From contig CAJFCJ010000006.1 in NCBI GenBank assembly GCA_904063045.1, positions 3,736,408 through 3,800,407 on the forward strand: 64,000 bases of DNA. The letters are read 5' to 3'. This stretch comes from Dimorphilus gyrociliatus (Eukaryota > Annelida > Polychaeta > Dinophilidae). Each line of letters opens with the position of its first letter. Position 1 is the first letter of the stretch. This document shows, one piece after another, positions 35,101 through 45,800 of this stretch. The position numbers and the translations under genes are program-made. Below the pieces are notes generated by a model. It was given only the letters and a program-made list of their open reading frames with translations. It was not told where the DNA came from and searched no databases.

Positions 35101-35888
35101 TGAACAAGGGTCGAATAGTGTCAAAAAGACATCGGATGGCTTCCAAGCTATAAAAGAATTGGCTAGGAGATTTGCCTTATCATTCGGACTGGATAATATA
35201 AAAAATCGCTTTGCTGTCAGCGCTTTACATCAGGAAGGAATTAATTTTGCCCTCAATGTTCCACCAGGTCACCCTCCTGGTTCTGTTCCTCCTAATTTAG
35301 CTTTCTTGGAAACGTTAACCGATTTCTCTGGTAAATTAGTTAAACAGGATAAACGTGCCGTTGTCGATTATCTGGATAGACAGGTTGATGCTGTTGGAGG
35401 TGCTCAAAAAAGAACGGAGAGCTGGTCACCAGTTTTAACTTACAGAAATTCATTAGTTCAGGGAGAACATGATCTCCTAATGCAGAGGCCACAAACTCAT
35501 GGTATATTTTAATATTTAATTCCATCAGCAATTTAGTGTCTTTTATTTATAATATTCTCTATTTCAGCTCATTCTGCAATGAGAGGAAGGCAAGTGCTTT
35601 AACTTTGATTTGGGCTTTTGAGCTTTGATAATCCAACAGTTTTTTCAACACTGGAACAATTCTTTTTTTCAACTGTGTTCTTTTTTACCGTTTGTTTGTT
35701 TTTATTAACAAAATAGCTTTTGTTAACTCTTTGAGTTGTTTGTTTTTTTTTTTTTGGCTTCTTTTATTATATTTTGTACTCATGTAAATGAATTGTATCG
35801 ATTGTACAGGACGAATAGTCGTAAGAAGGATAAAAGAGTAGATAATGAAGAACAAGTTAGAAAGTCTAAACGACGACGATTATTTTAA
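32186..35888 (+). CDS. STAG: cohesin subunit SA / STAG (stromalin, Scc3)
   Basis: Four exons: 32186-32268, 32329-35501, 35568-35589 and 35810-35888, for 1118 residues. The large second exon is essentially the whole STAG HEAT-repeat protein. The stromalin conserved domain is clear at about 285-370 (IFKGVFVHRYRDSQPDIRSI, WMRKHPNMFLDDSYLKYVGW). The N-terminus is basic and acidic low complexity (KRPKTQSTIKKPRKTPQQ). SA binds the RAD21 kleisin and loads or stabilises cohesin on chromatin. The last intron appears to be GC-AG: AGAGGAAG|GCAAGT at 35590, acceptor TTGTACAG at 35809. Splicing it adds the basic tail RTNSRKKDKRVDNEEQ...KSKRRRLF; retaining it ends the protein after RGRQVL. Metazoan SA is usually 1100-1270 residues. 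Confidence 0.95.
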
Positions 35889-36031
35889 AATTTAATATTT
35901 TTAGCTATTGTAAATACAGTAACGTGTATTATTATTATTAATATTATTATTATTATACTCCCTCCCTTTCATATAAATAAAATATTTACTATTCAACAGT
36001 AAAGTTTTTTGAATTGTATTCAAAAGTAGTT

Positions 36032-36040
36032 TAGATGGCG
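36032..36040 (+). promoter_or_regulatory. TAGATGGCG motif near the SRD5A start
   Basis: One of several YAGATGGC copies in the window, 95 bp before the SRD5A start codon. The core matches the AAGATGGCG-type site known for YY1. Function inferred from position and recurrence only. Confidence 0.35.
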
Positions 36041-36126
36041 TTCTAGTCGCAACCTTCAACCTCTCAGCAGACTATAACAGTTCTGTTTAACTGGGTCGAA
36101 CGTTTTTCTCAAAGTTTTCAGACAAG

Positions 36127-37144
36127 ATGATGGATATTCTGTGGTCAACATTTCTTAATGGTACTAATGCAGCAATACCGTTTTATCTTGCATTGGGAAT
36201 GATTTTTCTAGCACCAATAGTATATCTTCGTCTCGTATATGTTCAAAATGCACCTTACGGAAGATACGATGTTCCTTCAACATTTAAAATCAATGTTAAA
36301 CTAGCTTGGTTTGTTCAAGAATTGCCAGCATTCCTTATACCCGTTTTGCTGTACATGTTTACAAATTCACCAAAAGCTGATCAACCTATAAATCTTATTT
36401 TGTTAGGAATGTTTATGTTGCATTACGCTCAGAGGTATTAATCACTGTTAATAACGGTTTACTAAATAGTACAGCAGTATACCTTCGTAGTTTATTAAAA
36501 CATATTTTTGTATATGCTTTATAGGACTTTTGTTTACCCTTTCTTAATTCGGGGAGGAAAACCAAGTGCTGCCTACGTTGTCGTTGCAGCCTTTGCATTT
36601 TGTGTTATTAATGGATATATGCAAGGCTTTTACCTATTAAAAGTTGGTAATTATCCTTCTGATTGGTTAAATAGTCCTAAATTTATGCTGGGGTCAACGC
36701 TATTCCTTTTTGGATTCGTTATGAATCTACACTCTGATCATATTCTGAGAAATCTACGTAAACCGGGAGAAACGGGCTATAAAATTCCACAAGGTTGACC
36801 AATTAAACTGTTTACTATGACAAACGATATATTAAAGTTCACTTTTCCTATAGGTGGACTTTTTGAATATTTTACGTGTGGAAACCTTTGGTCAGAGTTT
36901 GTATGTATCTCTTATGTGCAAATTGATTTCAGATGTACGATAAAGTTTCATATCTTTAAAACTGATACAGATTGAATGGGTAGGCTTTGCTCTTGCCACA
37001 TCATCACCTACTGGTCTCGCTTTTGCCGCGTTTACGTTTGCTAATCTCATTCCAAGATCGATTGCTCACCGTAAATGGTATATCGAAAGATTTAAGGGAA
37101 AATACCCAAAAGATAGATTCATTCTGATTCCAAATGTTTGGTAG
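36127..37144 (+). CDS. SRD5A: 3-oxo-5-alpha-steroid 4-dehydrogenase (steroid 5-alpha-reductase)
   Basis: Four exons with very short introns (60-90 bp): 36127-36434, 36525-36793, 36854-36900 and 36971-37144, giving 265 residues, the usual size (SRD5A1 is 259). It is a multi-helix ER membrane enzyme. Exon 2 starts with TFVYPFLIRGGKPSA and carries LHSDHILRNLRKPGETGYKI, the NADPH-site signature; the next exons give GGLFEYFTCGNLWSE and IEWVGFALATSS, and the end is KDRFILIPNVW. These match SRD5A1/2 closely. It reduces the delta-4 bond of 3-oxo-steroids with NADPH; in invertebrates the physiological substrate is less certain. The 3' AATAAA is at about 37223. Confidence 0.95.
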
Positions 37145-37751
37145 AAACGAAGAAGTGATAGATGAATTCTTTACTGTGATGCTTTTCTTGAATGATTGCT
37201 CATTTGTTTGAAGTTAAAGCAAATAAAACTCAAATTGTAGTTTTTTGAAAAAAAAATACGTCATTACTGTTGCTATGGTAAACATTAGCCGCGTAGTTAC
37301 TAGGATAGTGTCGATACAAATTAATATCGGTCAAAAAAAAATATAGGAGATATTTTTTTCTGTGTATGGTTTATTGGACTTTTAATGGAATAAATTTAAA
37401 ATTATAATGACAAAATAAACCGTTTAAAGGTACGTAGAAAACGTTACTAGCAGTTGACACAATTACGAGACGGAGTTCCGTACCCGACCAAACGCTCATT
37501 GGTGATTGGCCAGTTCAATATTACTAGTGGCATCTACGATTTTCGCCACTGTACAAATTTTTAGTTAGCAATTTCAGCAATAATAGTCGTCAAACCACGT
37601 TTTTTATTGTTTAAAAATTAATGGTTTGAAAAATCAGGCGACGTTTAAGCAAAGGAAGCATTTATCCGATTTTAACTGTGGTATGTACTCATAAATTGCA
37701 TTACTTTGTCACTTTTCTAGTGGCGCCAACTTTATATCGCCTTGCAGGAAA
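37145..37751. other. spacer and cyclin A promoter region
   Basis: Contains the SRD5A 3' end and a patch of GC-richer sequence from about 37440 with GGCATCTACG and GGCGCCAAC boxes; TTTGGCGC/GCGCCAAA-like E2F sites are not perfect here. No gene seen. Confidence 0.35.
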
Positions 37752-39732
37752 ATGTACCGTGTCGACGAAAATCACGGCCAAGAGGTAGTAAAGATGGAAG
37801 AAGAGGACTCTGCAAAGCCCCCAGCTTCTAAACGAGCAGCTCTTTCTACCCTCACCAACGTACAACCTCGTGTTCAGCCGTTTAGAGCCGCGAAGGTGCT
37901 TACTTTCACTTGCATGAGTTTTTGCATGTGCATTTTTATACTTATTTTTTCGTGCCCAGGCCAACCAAATCAAGGTTGTGACAGACAAGGGTGGTTTAAA
38001 AATTAAGAATAACGACGAAAATGCCCAACCCGGGAGAAAAGAATTTCGAAATCCGCCGTTCGCCATTTTCCGCGAAAATCAAGAAATTAGAGAGACAAAA
38101 CAACTTAAACGTTCAGCATTTGGAACCATACCAACGGACATCAACAAATGCAAACCATCCCCAATAAAGCATGACTTGAAATTACTGAATCCGATTGTTT
38201 CAGCTCTTCCTCCTGCTCTGGACAGTTAGTTTTCCTTCTTATTTATAATATTTAGGGCATTTAAATCGTCTTTTGACGCTAACAGTTTTTAAGTATTTGA
38301 ATTTTGTAGAGGTCCAAGCTGTAAGAATCGCAGCTTTAAAAAGCATGACATTAGATAAACACTAATTAGGTAGAACATGTATATAAACATTAGGTGATGG
38401 TGTAGGTCAAATTGATCTAAAAAAATCTGATTTGGATACTCCATATGTAGGGTGTTGGTGTATTTTAGTGTATTTTATTACCCTGATCACTTTCATTTCT
38501 AATGGGATAAATGTTACTTTCTCTTGGTTCAGGCTCGGGTCACTCTGCTATGCTTGTTGATGATTCATCTCCTTTCGCTCCACCATCCGAATTGAGAAGA
38601 AATTCTTTTTCAGCTAACAAACTAATCAGTGATCCCACGGAACTTCGTGAAATCTCTTTCAGGTGTGAAGACTATGCCACAGACATTCTACGTAATTTAA
38701 AGCAATCAGAATTATCACATTCTCCTAGACCCGATTACTTAACTAAACAACCAGACATAACAAATAACATGAGGTAATACAGTCGTAAGATTATCTGAAA
38801 GACCCTACTAGATAATATTTTCCATCGACAGATTGATTTTAGTCGATTGGCTTGTTGAAGTTGCCGAAGAGTACAAAATGAAGCGCGAAACTTTGTGTTT
38901 GGCTGTTAACTATGTGGACAGGTTCCTCTCCGTTATGTCAGTTTTCCGCTCAAAATTGCAATTGGTTGGCGCTGCCGCTATGTTTATAGCGTCAAAGTAT
39001 GAAGAAATCTACCCCCCAGACGTGAACGAATTTGTCTATATTACGGATGATACCTACACGAAAAATCAGGTATAGGAAAATAGTGTTGAAACAGCCTTAA
39101 ACAGAGATTAGGGTCATTGAAACGTTGTATGAAACAGGTGTTAAAAATGGAGCAGTTGATTCTCAAGACGCTTATGTTTGAATTGGTTTCACCTACGAGT
39201 AATTTGTTTGCCGAAATATTTTGTTGCCGACTTCGAATTAAACACAGAGCTCATTCGTTAGTCATGGTAGGTGATAACTAATTTAGTAATTAATATGCAA
39301 CGAAAATGAATATTAATAAATGCTTTCTTCAGTATTTTGTTGAAATGGCTGAGTTGGATGCCGAATCGTTTCTTCAATATAAAATGAGTCATATAGCTGC
39401 CTCAAGTGTGTTTTTATCAGGAATTATCTTGGATCAATTGGAGTCCATGAACGATTTTGAGCACGTGACAGGATATACTCGCGCGGAATTGAGGCAATGC
39501 ATGGGCGATTTATACAAAGCTATGTGTATAAATGGGCATTTGGTTCAGAAAGCGGTCTTCGACAAGTACAAAAGCGAAAAGTATTGTTTTCTTATCAAAT
39601 ATCTAAGCAAATGTACATATATAATTGTTTTATCACCCTTTTTTTAGATTCCACGCGATAGCGAAAATCACTCCACCGCCGAGTTTATTTGGTCTAGAGA
39701 GGGAGAAAATACTAGGAGAATTAAAAAAATAA
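37752..39732 (+). CDS. CCNA: cyclin A
   Basis: Seven exons join in phase: 37752-37895, 37960-38224, 38533-38773, 38832-39069, 39138-39266, 39333-39580 and 39648-39732, for 449 residues. A perfect destruction box RAALSTLTN lies at 28-36. The cyclin N-box is unmistakable: [66 protein letters not shown]; the C-terminal box follows ([14 protein letters not shown]). The [12 protein letters not shown] and FLS.M.V patterns and the YEEIYPP loop are those of A-type cyclins, partners of CDK2/CDK1 in S phase and mitosis. Degradation by APC/C through the D-box is expected. Confidence 0.94.
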
Positions 39733-40181
39733 CTTGTTTTATGGATATGTTTTAGTAAGAATGAGACTGTTAATGTTGAACTATACGACAGCTCTACGGA
39801 TTTTTCCGTCAAAAGCAGACACTTGTTTTTAGCATCCAAATTTATAGCTAAGTTATTCTGAAGGTTTTAAGGTTCTTTTAGATAGGATTTTTTGTTTTAC
39901 AAGCTAAGTTATTGGCTTCTATGTTCTAATTAATCAACATTTGAGTGTATGAAGATCGATCGATGGAACTTATGTATATAAGCGTCAAATTTTTTTCTCT
40001 TGAAAACATATAATGTCAATTTATGCATCATAATTTTTTTTAAATTTATAGATCAAATACTCAAAATCACTATCTCCGCGTAAATATAAAAGAAACGTAT
40101 ACTTTGTTGAGAAATAAAACTGTATTGAAGTACAATAATATAGCTTTTGTGTGGGAAATAAATGTTTTGTTTTGCAAAAAT
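39733..40181. other. convergent 3' untranslated region of cyclin A and EXOSC9
   Basis: No coding signal. The two genes meet tail to tail here, leaving about 450 bp for both 3' UTRs. Confidence 0.5.
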
Positions 40182-41988
40182 TTACTTTCCCTTCCTCTTC
40201 CCTTTGCTTTTTTTAGTTTGCGACGTCGCCGAGTCGAGACTTTCACCTTTGGCGGTAGATTGCGTATCCGGTTTCTTCTTAGGCCTATTTTGGTTTCTCT
40301 TGCGCTTTGTGTCTGTTTTGGCATCTTGATCTTGTCCTTTAGCGCCATTGTTTTTTGAAGAATTCTACAATAGCAAATTGATTACTATTAAGTTTATTTT
40401 GAATAATCTAATAATATTGACATTAACAATTGATTGCTGCTGAAGGTCAGACATTTCTCTTTGAGTTGTTAGAAATTCGTCAATTTCACTACAAATTGTA
40501 TCCTTAACTTTCTGGGCTTCGTTCGCTTTGGATTCTTTGATACGTAGTAGCCAGGAGTTCTTAACCTGTATTAAGAGTACACGTAATAAGTAATTTGATT
40601 AGTCAAGCGGCTTTTAAACTTACAACATTCTCTACCACTTCCTCTTCACTTTCCTCCATTCTATCAGAATCTAATTGCATTGAGCGCGCTTCCTCTTCTA
40701 TCTCACTCATACTGTGAGTGGGAGATTCCGCCGCCTTGACTGTAACCTTTCGGAAATCGGCAACATATGTTCCATATGGTTTACCTGAAGACCTGTTTGA
40801 CAAACATGAATTCAATAACGTTTTAAGAATAGCTTATTTAGTTAGGGGAGACCTTGCTTCTTCATCAGCCGAGAGAGCATTCTGAAGGACATCATTAAGC
40901 TCAACGATCTTAACTGTGGCTATGTTCGTACACCGTAAAACTTGTTCCTTATTTAGCAACATGTTTCCAGTCATTTGCAAAGTGCATATTTCTCTATGCT
41001 TATTCATCCCTATTATCATTTTGCCATCCATAACTTTTTCTTCTCTTGATATCGGATCAGTCAGGCAGTATGTTCTAAAATATAAATAATTAAAAATTTT
41101 CTTCTCTAATTGAGTATTAAAGTATATTTTTACCCCTGATGGAAAAAAGCGATTGTAACACATAAGGGTAAGTGATGAATACTTAAGGGAATTGGATCCT
41201 TTTCATCTACACTATGCTGTGAAAATTTATAAATGTCAAAAACTTAGACGAAGGTAAAATGTCGAAAAAGAAATGTATTACAATCGTAACTTCTTCTCCT
41301 GAGACTGTTATATCAGGCCGCCTAAAATGGGACAAGGCGGCTATTGAGCATAAAGCTGAAGCGTCTATTGTGTTGCCGTCGTAATTGAGGATTTTGATGT
41401 CAACTCGAAGTTTCCAGACCTTGATCAAATTAGGACTAAAAGTACCGATGAAAAAGATAACAAAATGAAAATACTTTAGCTCCTGCCATGATGCATAAAC
41501 TTTCTAAATCTACCGCCCGGCTGTCCCTAAGGCATCTTTCCAATACTCGTGCCATTTCATTTGCTTGTTCTGTTTGCTTTCCTGGTTCGAAGTGAGCCTC
41601 GGCCATTGGTGAAAACTCAACATTAATATATAAAAATCCTTCGGTAGGTCTCGTTTGTTTTGGCTGACCAACTTCACAGCTAACTTTCGCCATGACACTA
41701 AAAGTTGTGTAATATTTTGTTAAGTCATATAATTAAAAGAAAATGTATGCATTCCTATACAGACATTGTTTCTCCCAATTCCACGGTGCAACATCCCCGG
41801 TCTATACCGAATTCAAGCTTTATTCGTCTGTAATCATAACTTTGCCTGCCGTCTAATCTCTATAACGAATTAAAGATCTGTGTGAATTATGGAATAATAT
41901 TGACTAAGACTGTTTAAATAACCTCTTTATTTTCAATAGCTTTTAAAATGAAATTTCTTTCACAATTTGAAAGTGGAGTTTCTTTCAT
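40182..41988 (-). CDS. EXOSC9: exosome complex subunit EXOSC9 (RRP45)
   Basis: Nine exons on the minus strand: 41923-41988, 41765-41859, 41475-41697, 41282-41419, 41134-41216, 40853-41074, 40624-40792, 40428-40565 and 40182-40364, for 438 residues (human 439). The start MKETPLSNCERNFILKAIEN and RLDGRQSYDYR are near-identical to the family, followed by the RNase PH fold: VSCEVGQPKQTRPTEGF, ESLCIMAGAKVWKLRVDI, ALSHFRRPDITVSGEEV, IPLSIHHLPLCVTIAFFHQG and KVMDGKMIIGMNKHREICT. The C-terminal ~110 residues are acidic and then very Lys-rich, ending KKSKGKRKGK, like the vertebrate tail. It is one of six catalytically inert RNase PH-type ring subunits of the nuclear/cytoplasmic RNA exosome. Head-to-head with ATP8A. 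Confidence 0.95.
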
Positions 41989-42404
41989 ATTTTCAACTGT
42001 GTATGTATTCTGTCTGAATCGGTTAAAATTATAAAACTAACATGCAGAATACTGAGCGATAATTAAGTTTTTAAAATGTAAACGTTTGGAATAAAAAATA
42101 AAATTAATATTACCTATTTCAGGGAATAACTTGAAGTTTTAACTTAAATTTCATATTATTTTTATATTAGATATTAGGGACAAAAGTGAATTTGTTTAAA
42201 AGTATCTAGGGCTACAATTGCCAGATCTACTAATCTCGTCAAAAATAAGTTTCCTAAAATACACAGGATATGAATAATGCTGAAACTATCTTCACTCCTA
42301 TAAGAATCATTCAGCAATTGTATTTGCCATATTCCCATAATGTTTAATCCATTTAAAGCTTTTAAGAATTCTAGTTGCGAAAGAGGTTTGTACTACCAAC
42401 CTAA

Positions 42405-42405
42405 A

Positions 42406-42431
<26 letters not shown>
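42405..42431. repeat. TA dinucleotide microsatellite
   Basis: Long TA run followed by an ACACATATATATA variant. Confidence 0.9.
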
Positions 42432-42440
<9 letters not shown>

Positions 42441-42633
42441 TATATGCAAGTATATATTTAATATGAATGTTGTCTTTGCATTTTACAGTCGATCACGTAT
42501 AAATTTTACCAGAGAATAGATTCAATTGAAATGAGTTAGTTAATTGTTACTTTATATGATACATCCGGTGTGATTTTGCTGAACGATTCTAGCTAGCTTT
42601 TACATATATAATTTTCTGTAACATATCAAACAA

Positions 42634-42643
42634 TAGATGGCGC
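42634..42643 (+). promoter_or_regulatory. TAGATGGCGC motif upstream of ATP8A
   Basis: Copy of the recurring YAGATGGC motif, 213 bp before the ATP8A start codon in the divergent promoter with EXOSC9. Regulatory role inferred. Confidence 0.35.
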
Positions 42644-42855
42644 AATAGATATCTTCTCATTCATTTTGGGTTGAAAGCAAGCGTCTGCCTGTGTCATAGA
42701 AGACTTAATAAAAAGACAAAATCGAGCTGATCAGCTCTTCATTTTACTATAATCAAAAACTTTCATATGCTTCCAAATAACAGCTGTTCTATACCGGCCT
42801 ATTAACTATCATCGTTTTGGGTAGTCAGTAACATATTGCACAGCATTCAACAACG

Positions 42856-45800
42856 ATGGTTAGCTTAAAAAGGAAGAGTGTTTCAGGTTTGTCAATTTCC
42901 TAAACAAAGTTTTTCAATTGCTCTCCTGAAAAATCTATTATATTCCAAATGTTCTTCTTCTTAATGAATCATAATAATAGTTAGATAAATTGGATTGTTT
43001 AATAGAATTGTTTCTTCCGGTTGTGTTTGGACATTAGGGGGTTGGGAAATTAATTCATTCTATAGAACCGTGAATTTTTGGTATTTTCTCTCTATTCATC
43101 CTATGATGACAGTGGGGAGTGGGTTTTATTGATTTTTTTCCACACTTGTTTTTACCTTATGTGTAGCTTAAGTAGAACAAATTGAAATACACACTGCAAA
43201 TTAATGCACCATCATTTACTATGGATATTAGAAGCTATTATCCATCAATAATTTCATGTTAAAGAAAGCGACATTGTCAATAATGAATTAAGTTGCATTC
43301 ACTGACATTTTCGCATTTTGAGAAGGGGCGGAGAGAATTTGACTAAATTTAACTGTTAAAAAAAGCCTTATCATTATTTTTGTTAAGTTCAAGTTTAAAA
43401 TAAGTAAAACAATAAATAATAATATAAACAGTCTAAAAGAAAGAATAAACGAACTATTTTGTTCTATTCCATTGAGAAACATAACGCAGTGAACGAGATA
43501 GAAATCGACTTTTTTCTGTGATGACTCTGTGTATTTACTTGTGATATGACGACACACAGTGAGTGATAACATTATTGAAGACAAATTCCCTGTTTTTTTT
43601 TTATCAGTTACTTATTTAAAGAAATGGAGACAGAGTAAATTGCTAAAAGAAAAAACAGAACAAAGTGTCAAGAGTCTAGTTGAGAATATTTATTTAGATA
43701 GAATATTCCAGCTTTTTTTTGGCTTTTTTTTTATTAATTTTAATATGCAAAATTGATTGCATAATTGTAAAAGTATTTTGTAATCTATCAGAGTAGGAAG
43801 CTAATTAGTTTTATTTTCTTTTCTTTGTTAATTGACCGAAATAGTGTTATATTTTTGGCGCGAGACGAGACGAGTGGCGCCTCGCCATCTCTCTCTCTCT
43901 CTCTCTCCAGATTATAAACTCGACTCGCATGGAATGGATAGCGTTGAAAGATTTTGGCCGAGAAAAGAGAGTTTGTCAAGAGTTTGTAGATGATTTTGAC
44001 GTCTATAACGATGATATAGTCAGTGATTGTTACCATGGTAATAGCTTTATTCGCCTTGGGAGAGTTATTATACTATTTGCCTGGATAGGAATATATAAGT
44101 CGGTTTAAAGTTGAATAATAAGAAATATCGTGGTCATATTTTTTATGTTTTATGCTTCAAATGTTTTATTAACTGTTTAGGAAGATACTTCCTTACTGAT
44201 GCCTCTTGATTCTGATATAATATGCTCCTCTTATAGAAACATTCGTCATAACTGTCAATATACCATTACGTTTGCTTTCCCTTGTTTATTATTTATATAA
44301 GTACAGGAAAGTGATACTGTATATATGCACTAACGCCGTTTTCTTTTTTAATAGAATACCATCAAATGACTCCAACAAGCGCCGGTCCAAGCGACGACAC
44401 GGCATCCGGAGGCAATATAGGAGTTGGAAATTCAGAGCAAGATCACAGAACTATAGGAATTAATGAGGTTGCTGATCACGCTGTCAAATTCCCAGATAAT
44501 TCCATACGAACATCCAAATATAATTATTTTGATTTTCTTCCCCGATTTCTCTTTGAACAATTTCGAAAATATGCAAATATTTTCTTCTTAATTATTTCTT
44601 GCTTCCAACAAATACCAAATGTCTCTCCGACTGGAAAGTTCACAACGGCTGTACCGTTTTTTCTCATCTTATGTGTGTCGGCTTTAAAAGAGATTTTTGA
44701 AGATTTTAAACGTCATAGGGCAGATAAAGCAACTAATCAGCAAAAAGTGGAAGTTATGAGAAACGGCGGATGGCAATCTGTGGAATGGCGTCACGTCCAA
44801 GTTGGCGAATTTGTTAGAATAGTTAGTGGTTCGTTCTTTCCAGCAGATATTGTGCTTTTATCCTCATCCGAACCGGAAGCTATGTGCTATATAGAGACAG
44901 CAAACTTAGATGGAGAGACAAACTTGAAAATACGGCAAGGTTTAAGCCAAACTAAACACTTGTTAGATCATAAAGCCCTAGCAGCTCTTAAGGGTCGTGT
45001 AGTTTGTGAAAAGCCCAATAGGCATTTGTACGAATTCAGGGGAAATATTGAATTACGTGCAGGACGTGATACGCAATCCGGAGTATATCCGCTCGGGCCG
45101 GAACAGTTACTATTACGAGGAGCCATGCTTAGGAATACCAGATGGATATTCGGTATAGTGGCTTACTCTGGTCGAGATACTAAATTAGTTCTCAACTCTA
45201 CTAAAGCTCCCTTGAAGATGTCGTCCGTGGAGCGAATGACTAACTATCAAATACTTTACCTATTCGCAGGACTTATGGTTTTATCACTATTATCTGCCAT
45301 TCTATACGAAGTTTGGAGTAATAAAAATGCGAAATCGCATTGGTACTTAGGATTCTATGGTTAGTTTTTTTTTCTATTCCCCATCAGCAATTGTGTGGTT
45401 TAATGATTAACAAGGGAGAAGAGATAAATCTCTTTTTATTTCCTATTATTTACAATAAATTAATTAATTATTTCTAACAGTCAAAAATTCCAAAGGCAAA
45501 GGTTTGTTGAGTAAACTAAGCTTCTACGGTCAGGGGCGTCTTAAGATATCAATCTGGACGCAAACCGTTTACTAAATCATTAATTTGCTTTTTCTTAAAT
45601 TTTTATTATATAAAAATGTAAATAAACTGGCTTAACCTTTTACTACTGCCTGGGGTTGGCTTTTTCGGTGCTTTAATTTACAATTTTATTCATTTAGGTC
45701 CTTAATCTGCATCTAAAAATATTAAATAATATTCTATTCTATTTCCATTTTTCTTTACTATTCCTTACAGAGGCAATGCCAAACAACTTTGGATTAAACC

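Larger units (their letters stand above)
41989..42855. promoter_or_regulatory. shared divergent promoter region EXOSC9 / ATP8A
   Basis: 867 bp between two start codons facing away from each other. It includes a TA microsatellite at about 42405-42431, a TAGATGGCGC motif at 42634-42643, and a GC-richer stretch toward the ATP8A start. Assignment as promoter is from position. Confidence 0.4.

Noticed and set aside
37701-38066. 121-codon minus-strand frame over cyclin A exons 1-2
   Set aside because: Antisense shadow of well-supported cyclin A exons.
40070-40348. 92-codon minus-strand frame with a Lys/Arg-rich start
   Set aside because: Same-strand shadow, shifted by one base, of the Lys-rich last exon of EXOSC9, which fits by phase and ends KRKGK.
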